64,000 bases of DNA, from positions 1-64,000 of the forward strand of contig JAEWQO010000138.1 of assembly GCA_023460315.1 (NCBI GenBank), in the 5' to 3' direction. Below, piece after piece: positions 35,677-42,902 of the stretch (positions are counted from its first letter, which is position 1; each line of letters begins with the position of its first letter). Below the pieces are notes generated by a model, which saw nothing but the letters and a program-made list of their open reading frames with translations, had not been told where the DNA came from and ran no database searches. The translations under genes were made by a program, and so were the position numbers. This stretch comes from Actinomycetes bacterium. Lineage in GTDB: Bacteria; Actinomycetota; Coriobacteriia; Coriobacteriales; Eggerthellaceae.

Positions 35677-36414
35677 CTATTCCGCGTCGGATTCCCGCTT
35701 CGCAGGCATGCCTCGCCCGTCAACGTCCGGCATCGCGTGTGCACCCTTCGACGACGCAGCGGCAGACTTCCTCGAGCCAAGGCCGGCCTTGACGGCTCCG
35801 ATGACTGCCGGCGCAACCGATATGGCCACGATGCCCAGGACGATGACCTCAAAATGATCCTGTACAAGGGGGATGCCCCCAAAGAAATATCCTGCCAGCA
35901 CAAACAAGCTCACCCACGACACGCCGCCCAGCATGTTGAACAGCGTGAACTTTCCAAAATTCATATGCCCCGTGCCCGCGACGAAAGGAGCGAACGTGCG
36001 GAAAAACGGCATGAACCGCGTGATGACGATAGTCAGCCCGCCGTATCGTGCAAAAAAGTGGTCAAGCTTTGCCATGCGCTCGGGCGTGAGGGCCTTCACC
36101 TTGCCCGAATCGATGATCCGGCTGCCGAACAGACGAGCAATCCAGTAATTCGAGGTATTGCCCAAAATCGCCGCGACATAGAACACCACGAGCGTCGCCC
36201 CGATGTTCAGGCCGCCGCCATCGGCCGAGAACACTCCTGCGGCAAACAGCAGCGAATCACCCGGCAGGAACGGAAAGAACACAAGCCCCGTCTCGACAAA
36301 CACGATGAGGAAGAGCGGGGAATACACCCAAAGTGGCCCGAGCGCAACGATCCATCCCGCAATGGCTCCGCGCGGATCAGAAAGCAGCGTGACGAAAAAG
36401 TTGATGATATCCAT
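35677..36414 (-). CDS. DedA/SNARE-associated-family membrane protein
   Basis: A 245-residue integral membrane protein of the DedA family, implicated in lipid-carrier flipping (undecaprenyl phosphate or phosphatidylethanolamine recycling) and envelope homeostasis. The key motifs are visible: E and FFPFLPGDSLLFAAG near residue 50, and RFMPFFRTFAPFVAGTGHM near 130. ATG 36414 follows AAGGA; a longer frame runs into the SRP RNA gene and is not real. Its C-terminus is a polar Ala/Lys/Ser tail. It lies between the SRP RNA and dnaX. Confidence 0.92.
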   Translation of the reverse strand: MDIINFFVTLLSDPRGAIAGWIVALGPLWVYSPLFLIVFVETGLVFFPFLPGDSLLFAAGVFSADGGGLNIGATLVVFYVAAILGNTSNYWIARLFGSRIIDSGKVKALTPERMAKLDHFFARYGGLTIVITRFMPFFRTFAPFVAGTGHMNFGKFTLFNMLGGVSWVSLFVLAGYFFGGIPLVQDHFEVIVLGIVAISVAPAVIGAVKAGLGSRKSAAASSKGAHAMPDVDGRGMPAKRESDAE

Positions 36415-36443
36415 AGCATCCTTGAATCGAGCACATATACAAA

Positions 36444-36550
36444 AGTATCCCGGATAGGCAGGGGCGCTCGCCAGCGGTCCCTTATGGCTGCTTCCTTCCG
36501 GACCTGACCAGGTTCGGAACATGGTGCCGCCCCGGCCCATCCGGGATACT
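36444..36550 (-). ncRNA. ffs: Signal recognition particle RNA (4.5S type)
   Basis: The universally conserved helix-8 sequence is present on the minus strand: GTTCCGAACCTGGTCAGGTC followed by CGGAAGGAAGCAGCC with its GGAA-type tetraloop. Outer arms ATCCCGGAT and ATCCGGGAT pair over about 12 bases (36444-36455 with 36539-36550), closing a hairpin of about 107 bases, followed by TTTTGTAT. It is the short bacterial form without an Alu domain, and sits upstream of dnaX in a common order. RNA ends are approximate. Confidence 0.93.
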
Positions 36551-36637
36551 CAGAATCGTAACCGTTTCAGTATAGACGACTCTCCACGTTTCTGCGGGCG
36601 CCCCGCTTCTGAAGCAACTAAATGTCCACAGACACCG

Positions 36638-37267
36638 TCACGGCGCCGCGACCATCGTCGCAAGGTTCCTGTCCTGCAGAATGCCGTTCACTCCGACAAG
36701 CGTTGCCGCGCTCGCAACGGCCGACAGATCTTCAAGCGGTATCTCCGAGTCAGTGAGAAGCCACCTTCTATACACCGCCAGCAATCCCGCGATAAAGAAC
36801 GACACGCAGTAGCCGAGGTAGGGTCCCATCGCGCCCAGTCCCAGGCCATCGTCCTCTATCAGGGCGTCGGTCAGAGGCCCTTCTATCTTTTTCAGGATGA
36901 CGTCAGCTGAGACATGCTCAGCCATGCGCTTGGTTTGGGAGAGGTTCTGAGCAAGCCCGACGCTCAGTCTCGAGAACAGGTCGGCGACATCCACGCGCCC
37001 GCCCCCGAAAAAGGCATCCTCTCGCAAGATGGCGAGCAAACGCTCCGCCTCCTCATGTATCAGCTCGTCCACAACATCGTCGACCGATCCGTAATGAAGA
37101 TAGAATGTCTTCCGGTCGATGTCAGCTTCACGCGCGATGGCGGCAACGGTGATCTTCTCGTAGTCGCATTCCTGGACAAGCTCCATGAAGGCTGCGCGTA
37201 TCGCCTTCTTTGTGCGCACAACTCGACGATCAGCGGCCCGTCGACTCCCCCCCTCGCACCTTTTCAT
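36638..37267 (-). CDS. TetR-family transcriptional regulator
   Basis: A 209-residue TetR-type regulator. The N-terminal DNA-binding domain is clear (IRAAFMELVQECDYEKITVA, then IAREADIDRKTFYLHYGSVD), and residues ~75-205 form a helical ligand domain ending in a hydrophobic stretch (YLGYCVSFFIAGLLAVYRRW). ATG 37267 is preferred to a TTG at 37282. It is divergent from the radical SAM gene, with a near-perfect 22-bp palindrome in between, so it probably represses that gene and perhaps itself. Confidence 0.9.
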   Translation of the reverse strand: MKRCEGGSRRAADRRVVRTKKAIRAAFMELVQECDYEKITVAAIAREADIDRKTFYLHYGSVDDVVDELIHEEAERLLAILREDAFFGGGRVDVADLFSRLSVGLAQNLSQTKRMAEHVSADVILKKIEGPLTDALIEDDGLGLGAMGPYLGYCVSFFIAGLLAVYRRWLLTDSEIPLEDLSAVASAATLVGVNGILQDRNLATMVAAP

Positions 37268-37329
37268 GGCAATGCGCCCCAATCCTCTTCAATGCGTGGC
37301 ATAAACCGCGTTTGATACCGAACTGGCAA

Positions 37330-37357
37330 TTGTCTTTAAACTGACCCTTACTATAAT
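37330..37357 (+). promoter_or_regulatory. Promoter of the radical SAM gene
   Basis: TTGTCT (37330-37335) and TATAAT (37352-37357), spacing 16. Transcription would start near 37364, a few bases before the palindrome at 37371-37392. Confidence 0.6.
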
Positions 37358-37370
37358 CGTCGTAAGATAT

Positions 37371-37392
37371 TTATTCAACATATGTAGAATAA
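37371..37392. promoter_or_regulatory. Palindromic operator candidate for the TetR regulator
   Basis: TTATTC-A-ACATATGT-A-GAATAA: 20 of 22 positions are self-complementary. It lies just after the -10 box and 20 bases before the radical SAM start codon, a position where a bound TetR dimer would block transcription. Confidence 0.6.
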
Positions 37393-37411
37393 AAAGCGAG
37401 AAAGGTGAGCG

Positions 37412-38875
37412 ATGAAAGCAACTGAGCAAATCAAACGCGCCGCACTCGAAAAGACCCTTGACTACTTCTTGGAAGATCCCGAACCCCGCGCCACCAAGAT
37501 CATGGGATTGCTGGACAAAGTCGCGCCTTCAGACCTCTTTCCCAGCCAGCGCCTCGCCTTTCGAAACGCCCTCGACGAGAAGAACAACTGGTATCAGCTC
37601 ATCATGCGCCTGCTGGAACTCAACCCCGCCGTGCGCAACGATCTGATAAAAACGTTTCTCATCGACGGCAACCTTTTGGCTTGGCCCAGGCAGGAGGCCA
37701 TGCGTGAGAAATATCAGTGCAACATTCCTTGGGCCATCCTCATGGATCCCACAAGCGCCTGCAACCTCCATTGCACGGGATGCTGGGCCGCGGAATACGG
37801 CCACCGCGAAAACCTGAGCTACGACGAGTTGGACTCCATCATCAATCAAGGGACCGAGCTGGGAACCCATGTGTACATCTACACAGGAGGAGAGCCCCTC
37901 GTACGCAAGAAGGACATCATCGCGCTTTGCGCAGCGCACCCGGACTGCTCGTTTCTCTCGTTCACCAACGCCACGCTCATCGACGAAGACTTCTGCCAAG
38001 ACCTGCTTCGCGTGAAAAACTTCATTCCGGCCATCAGCGTGGAGGGTTTCGAGGAAGCCACCGACGCCCGCCGAGGAGAGGGGACATACGCCAAGGTCGA
38101 AAGTGCCATGGGCCTGCTCAAGCAGCACGGGCTGCCGTTTGGCGTGTCGTGTTGCTACACGAGCAAAAACGCAAGTTCGATAGCGTCCGAAGAATTCTTT
38201 GACTGGATGATCGGACAGGGCGTGCTGTTCGCGTGGATATTCACCTACATGCCCGTTGGCGTAGCCTCGCCCACCGAGCTCATGGTCAAGGCCAATCAGC
38301 GCGAGCACCTTTATCATTTCGTTCGCGAAATGCGAGACAAGAAGCCGCTTTTCACCCTTGACTTTCAGAATGACGGCGAATTCGTCGGCGGCTGCATCGC
38401 CGGAGGACGGCGTTACCTGCACATCAATGCCGCAGGTGACGTGGAACCCTGCGTCTTCGCCCATTACGCCAATGCAAACATACGCGACGTGTCGTTGATC
38501 GACGCGCTGCGCTCTCCCATTTTCATGGCTTATTACGAGAACCAGCCGTTCAATGACAACTTTTTGCGTCCTTGCCCCATCTTGGAAAACCAAGGCGTCT
38601 TGGCTGACTTGGTGGAAGCGGCGGGAGCCACATCAACCGACCTGCAAGAACAAGAAAGCGCCCGTGCGCTCTGCGACAAGTGCACACGCTCGATCAGCGA
38701 GTGGACCCCCGTCGCAGAGCATCTCTGGACCAATCCCGCCGACCCGCTGCACGAAAAGCGCCAAGATGTCGGGCAGGGCATGGCCGACACGGACAAGAAA
38801 AAGCTCGATCGAATGAACCGCCAGCGGCACGCAGTCGAATCGAGCCCGACCACCAAGGACAAGCCGGCAGCCTGA
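37412..38875 (+). CDS. Radical SAM protein with SPASM-like C-terminus
   Basis: A 487-residue radical S-adenosylmethionine enzyme. The cluster motif CNLHCTGC gives Cys117, Cys121 and Cys124, followed by YTGGEPLVRKKD. A second set of cysteines (GGCIAGGRRYLHINAAGDVE, then PCVFAHYAN, CPILEN and ALCDKCTRS) suggests auxiliary clusters. Residues 1-100 are a helical N-terminal domain. ATG 37412 has GAGAAAGGTGAG upstream. Similar proteins exist in many anaerobes with uncharacterised function. Control by the divergent TetR regulator suggests response to a small molecule or membrane-active compound. Confidence 0.88.
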   Translation: MKATEQIKRAALEKTLDYFLEDPEPRATKIMGLLDKVAPSDLFPSQRLAFRNALDEKNNWYQLIMRLLELNPAVRNDLIKTFLIDGNLLAWPRQEAMREKYQCNIPWAILMDPTSACNLHCTGCWAAEYGHRENLSYDELDSIINQGTELGTHVYIYTGGEPLVRKKDIIALCAAHPDCSFLSFTNATLIDEDFCQDLLRVKNFIPAISVEGFEEATDARRGEGTYAKVESAMGLLKQHGLPFGVSCCYTSKNASSIASEEFFDWMIGQGVLFAWIFTYMPVGVASPTELMVKANQREHLYHFVREMRDKKPLFTLDFQNDGEFVGGCIAGGRRYLHINAAGDVEPCVFAHYANANIRDVSLIDALRSPIFMAYYENQPFNDNFLRPCPILENQGVLADLVEAAGATSTDLQEQESARALCDKCTRSISEWTPVAEHLWTNPADPLHEKRQDVGQGMADTDKKKLDRMNRQRHAVESSPTTKDKPAA

Positions 38876-38958
38876 CCCCAGGTCCGACCTTCCCGAAGCG
38901 CATGATGACGCGCCCCAGCTGCACGCTTTGGGAAGCAGCCCTCGCCCCAAAAACCTCA

Positions 38959-38998
38959 ACAGCCCTGCCGATGTCCTTTCAGACATCGGCAGGGCTGT
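38959..38998. terminator. Bidirectional terminator hairpin
   Basis: A perfect 17-bp stem (ACAGCCCTGCCGATGTC and its complement) with a six-base loop lies between the convergent radical SAM and aspS genes, 83 bases after one stop and 36 bases before the other. Confidence 0.8.
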
Positions 38999-39034
38999 CT
39001 CACGCAACCGGGAATCGAGTCCCCGTCACGACCC

Positions 39035-40813
39035 TCAAAGGGTACGCAGACTTACGTCCTTGAGCTGACGGCCCGTCACCGCGCTCGGAGCGCCCGTCAT
39101 CGGATCGCTGGCACTGCTCGTCTTCGGGAAGGCAATGACGTCGCGAATGGACTGCTTGCCCGCCAGAAGCATGACGAGGCGGTCAAGGCCCAGTGCAATT
39201 CCACCATGCGGCGGGGCACCGAGCTCAAGCGCATGGATGAGATGGCCGAACTTCTCGTCTATCTCTTCGTCAGAAAGGCCCAGGCGACGAAGCACCCGGC
39301 GCTGCATGTCGGCGTTGTGGATGCGGATGGTGCCACCTCCGGCTTCAAAGCCATCCATGACCAGGTCATAGGAATAGCTGCCACACTCGAGGGGAGCATC
39401 CTCTATCTTGTCGACGTCCTCGAGGCGTATCTGGGTGAACGGATGATGCTCCGCCGCATAACGCTTTTCGGTCTCGTCATATCGGAACATAGGGAAGTTC
39501 ACCACCCAGAGGAGGTTGTGCCCTTTGCGCGGGATGCCGAGCGCTTCGGCCATGTGCAGGCGCAGGGCGCTCAGCACGGCATTCGCAACCTCTCGCTCGT
39601 CGGCTGCGAACAGCAGGAGGTCTCCCGGTTCCACCTCCATGGCCTTCTTCAGCTCGGCGAACTCCTCCTCGCTGAAGAACTTGATGATTGGGCTCTTCTC
39701 TTTTCCCTCGGTCGTGAAGGCGATCCACGCCATGCCTTTCGCGCCGTTGGCGGCAGCGATGTCCGCAAGCTTCTCAACCTCGCCGCGGCTCCAGTCGCCC
39801 GCGCCCTTCGCGTTGATGGCCTTGACCACACCTCCGGATTGCGCGACGCTCGAAAACACCTTGAACCCGGTGTTCTTCACGATGTCGGTGATGTCCTGAA
39901 GCTCCATGCCAAAGCGGGTGTCGGGACGGTCACAGCCAAAACGCTCCATAGCCTCGGCATAGGGCATGCGCGGCAAGGGAAAGGGATGCTCGACGCCAAC
40001 GGCAGACAGCACCTCGGCCATGACATCTTCCATGAGGCTCAGGACATCCTGCTCCTCGACGAAGCTCATCTCGATATCAACCTGGGTGAACTCAGGCTGG
40101 CGGTCAGCCCTTAGATCCTCGTCGCGAAAACAGCGGGCGATCTGATAATACCGCTCGATGCCTCCCACCATGAGCATCTGCTTGAACTGCTGGGGGCTTT
40201 GGGGCAGCGCGTAGAACTTGCCCGGATTCGGGCGGCTCGGCACGATGTAGTCACGTGCGCCCTCTGGCGTGGAATTGGCCAGGATAGGCGTCTCGACCTC
40301 AAGAAAGCCTCGCTCGTTGAGCGCCTGGCGCATGGCTTGGGCCACCGTGTGGCGCAGATGCAGGGCCTCGAACATCTCGGGGCGGCGGATGTCGAGATAG
40401 CGCCACTTCATGCGCGTGATCTCGTCGGTCTCAATACCGTCCTCAATGGAAAAGGGCGGAGTGACTGACGTGTTCAAGACCTCGACCGAGCTTGCCAGCA
40501 CCTCGATGTCGCCCGTGTCCATGGCGGGGTTCACGCTCTCGGCGCCTCGCGAGCGCACCGTGCCTGCAATCATGAGCACGTATTCGCGTCCCACATGCTC
40601 GGCCTTGGCAAAGTCCTCGGCGCTCACGCAGTCGGGATCGACGACAACCTGCGTGTATCCCGCACGGTCGCGCAGATCGATGAAGATGAGGCCGCCATGG
40701 TCGCGGTTGTGCCATGCCCATCCGGTCAGCACGACCGCACGGTCGACATCGTCTTTCCGCAACTCTCCGCAGGTGGCGGTGTGCATGCAGTACTCGTTTT
40801 TAAAATCTGCCAT
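39035..40813 (-). CDS. aspS: Aspartyl-tRNA synthetase
   Basis: A 592-residue class IIb synthetase. The N-terminal OB fold ([20 protein letters not shown]) is intact, as are motif 2 ([26 protein letters not shown]) read in parts, the long bacterial GAD insertion (about 290-430), and motif 3 ([16 protein letters not shown]). ATG 40813 is chosen ([10 protein letters not shown]); AAGGAG lies 13 bases upstream. Whether it also charges tRNA-Asn depends on gatCAB or asnS elsewhere and cannot be judged here. It lies downstream of hisS, the usual order, but 560 bases away. Confidence 0.97.
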   Translation of the reverse strand: MADFKNEYCMHTATCGELRKDDVDRAVVLTGWAWHNRDHGGLIFIDLRDRAGYTQVVVDPDCVSAEDFAKAEHVGREYVLMIAGTVRSRGAESVNPAMDTGDIEVLASSVEVLNTSVTPPFSIEDGIETDEITRMKWRYLDIRRPEMFEALHLRHTVAQAMRQALNERGFLEVETPILANSTPEGARDYIVPSRPNPGKFYALPQSPQQFKQMLMVGGIERYYQIARCFRDEDLRADRQPEFTQVDIEMSFVEEQDVLSLMEDVMAEVLSAVGVEHPFPLPRMPYAEAMERFGCDRPDTRFGMELQDITDIVKNTGFKVFSSVAQSGGVVKAINAKGAGDWSRGEVEKLADIAAANGAKGMAWIAFTTEGKEKSPIIKFFSEEEFAELKKAMEVEPGDLLLFAADEREVANAVLSALRLHMAEALGIPRKGHNLLWVVNFPMFRYDETEKRYAAEHHPFTQIRLEDVDKIEDAPLECGSYSYDLVMDGFEAGGGTIRIHNADMQRRVLRRLGLSDEEIDEKFGHLIHALELGAPPHGGIALGLDRLVMLLAGKQSIRDVIAFPKTSSASDPMTGAPSAVTGRQLKDVSLRTL

Positions 40814-41338
40814 AGCGCTTGTCTGTCTCCTTGCTAGCGATGCCGTCGACCGGTTCGCGACGGCGCGTTCCCCTCCGTGCAGAAACGGCGGAATTCTCTT
40901 AAACGGGGCCATTGTACGACATCCCGTCGTGCTTCGCCGAAGAACGGGCAGGTTTTCACGCACAAACCGCACCTGATGAACGCCGAAAGGAAGCCTTTGC
41001 AGCAACGCACGTCCCTCCCTTTGGGGAAAAGGGAGGGACGTGCCTGCAGGCGGCGATCGCGTGACATGGCCAGCACGAGAAACGGCATCCGGCGGCGGCA
41101 GGCACGGGTCAAACGGGCGGGCGGCACCCTTGGGGGGAACCCCCCGGAAAACCGTCGCACGCCGGTGCAGGAAGTGTCCTCAGGCAGGCATGGCATAAGG
41201 ACATCGCAAGGAAACGGCAGGAAGGAGGATGAGATGCGTCGAGACCGCAGAAAGCGGTCTCGAACTGGACGAGTGAAACGAGAGGGATCGAGAGGGGTTC
41301 GATCGATCGTTTCCGCAGCGTCAATAATAGAAAACTCT
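40814..41338 (-). other. Long structured leader region of aspS, no gene recognised
   Basis: No coding frame is convincing. Three strong hairpins: 41007-41043 (13-bp GC-rich stem GCACGTCCCTCCC/GGGAGGGACGTGC), 41240-41262 (CGAGACCGC/GCGGTCTCG), and a GGGGGGAACCCCCC palindrome near 41131-41146. They suggest a long structured 5' leader for aspS on the minus strand. A T-box was considered but its invariant motifs are not found. Confidence 0.4.
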
Positions 41339-41358
41339 TTATCCTTTGTCAAGGATAA
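41339..41358 (-). terminator. Likely hisS terminator
   Basis: TTATCCTT-TGTC-AAGGATAA, 18 bases beyond the hisS stop. On the minus strand it is followed by AGAGTTTTCTATTATT. Stem is AT-rich but complete over 8 pairs. Confidence 0.55.
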
Positions 41359-41375
41359 ATTACTCTGACACGCGG

Positions 41376-42752
41376 CTATCCTTCGGATCTCAGCCCCTCG
41401 AACGCCTCGTCGATCGCCCGCGGATCCATCTCATGCAGACGGCCACCAAGCTGAACGAGCGAAGATTTCAAGTCGTCAAGAACAATCTCATGCTCGCCGT
41501 GCGTCTTCATGTTCCGAATGGTGACCGTGCCGGCCGCAAGCTCGTCAGGGCCGATCACGGCAACGATGGAAGCACCAAGCTTGTCAGCCAATTTGAATTG
41601 GCCTTTCATGCTGCGCTGCTGATGATCCATCTCTGCCGCAAGGCCGCCGTCGCGGCATGCCTGCACCAAACGAAACACCTCGTTTCTCGCCGAACCATCC
41701 ACCGCCGCAACAAACAGGTCGCAACGCGAGGCCGAGGGGAACGTGAAGCCCGTCGCCTTCAAGGCAAGCACACAGCGCTCGTACCCCAAGGCAAAGCCAA
41801 AGCCGGGCGTCGGACGTCCACCCACCTCCTCGGCCAGCTTGTCATACCGTCCGCCGCCACCGACGGCGTTTTGAGAGCCCAGGCCGTCGACGACCTGGAC
41901 CTCAAACACCGTGCGCGTGTAGTAGTCAAGACCACGCACCAGCCGGGCATCCTCCGTGTAGCTCAACCCGGCATCGTCGAGATGCCCCTTCACGGCGGCA
42001 TGGTGCGTGCGACAGTCTTCACACAGATAGTCGACGATGCTTGGCGCGCCCTTCATGATGGAGGCGCAGGCGGGATTCTTGCAGTCGAACGCCCGCAGCG
42101 GATTTGTCTCGGCACGGTGCTTGCATTCGTCGCACAGCTCGTCAAGGTGCTGGTTCATATAATCGCGCACCGCATCACGGTACGCCGGACGGCACTTCTC
42201 GCATCCCATCGAGTTCACCAGCAGCTGCATGGAGCCCGAAGGTATCCCAATGGCCTCGTAGAAACGCATGAGCATGATGATGCCCTCGGCATCGACGCTG
42301 GGTTCCTCCGCGCCAAGGCACTCGATGCCCACTTGATTGAACTGGCGCTGACGTCCCTTTTGGGGACGTTCAGCCCGAAACATGGGACCTGCATACATGA
42401 GCTTGGCGGGGGCCGCTCCCTGCGGGACCAGATCATGCTGGACCACCGCCCGAACCACGCCTGCAGTCCCTTCGGGACGCAACGACAGGCGGCTCTTGCC
42501 CTTGATGGTGCCTCCCCCCACCAGCTTTTTCAGGTTCTCGCCCGAAATCGCCGTGAACATCTCCTTCGACACGACGTCGGTTGCCTCGCCGATGCCACGA
42601 ACGAACAATTCCGTCTGTTCGAACAGCGGCGTCTCGATAGTTGCATAGCCGTAGCGTCCAAATATCTCGGCAGCCGTCTCCTTGAAATGGCTCCAGAATT
42701 GAGCCTCGCCAGGCAAAAGGTCCTTTGTTCCTTCGGGAGCTTGCAGTGCCAT
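41376..42752 (-). CDS. hisS: Histidyl-tRNA synthetase
   Basis: A 458-residue class II synthetase. Motif 1 region (YGYATIETPLFEQTELFVRG), motif 2 (GPMFRAERPQKGRQRQFNQV), the histidine-specific VRGLDYYTRTVFE and motif 3 (PTPGFGFALGYERCVL) are present, and the C-terminal anticodon domain follows (about 340-440). A four-cysteine stretch around residues 195-235 (MGCEKCRPAY, LDELCDECKHRA) suggests a zinc site seen in many actinobacterial-type HisRS. ATG 42752 follows GGAGGGTGG. Confidence 0.97.
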   Translation of the reverse strand: MALQAPEGTKDLLPGEAQFWSHFKETAAEIFGRYGYATIETPLFEQTELFVRGIGEATDVVSKEMFTAISGENLKKLVGGGTIKGKSRLSLRPEGTAGVVRAVVQHDLVPQGAAPAKLMYAGPMFRAERPQKGRQRQFNQVGIECLGAEEPSVDAEGIIMLMRFYEAIGIPSGSMQLLVNSMGCEKCRPAYRDAVRDYMNQHLDELCDECKHRAETNPLRAFDCKNPACASIMKGAPSIVDYLCEDCRTHHAAVKGHLDDAGLSYTEDARLVRGLDYYTRTVFEVQVVDGLGSQNAVGGGGRYDKLAEEVGGRPTPGFGFALGYERCVLALKATGFTFPSASRCDLFVAAVDGSARNEVFRLVQACRDGGLAAEMDHQQRSMKGQFKLADKLGASIVAVIGPDELAAGTVTIRNMKTHGEHEIVLDDLKSSLVQLGGRLHEMDPRAIDEAFEGLRSEG

Positions 42753-42902
42753 AGGGCCACCCTCCATATCATGTGATGCAGGTCAATTCGCAGAGATATC
42801 CATTGTAACGCAGGTTGGCGAAGGGTCAGCGAACGGCCATCGCATCCTCAAAGCATGGTCCGTCGACCTTCGTCACGGGTGGCGAGCCAGCCGCCATCGA
42901 AA

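Noticed and set aside
36415..36540. N-terminal extension of the DedA gene.
   Set aside because: It would translate the SRP RNA gene; ATG 36414 has a good ribosome site and begins the membrane domain.
40814..41338. T-box riboswitch before aspS.
   Set aside because: Only a partial AAGGGTG-CCGCC resemblance to the antiterminator motif was found, at the wrong distance from the terminator-like stem.
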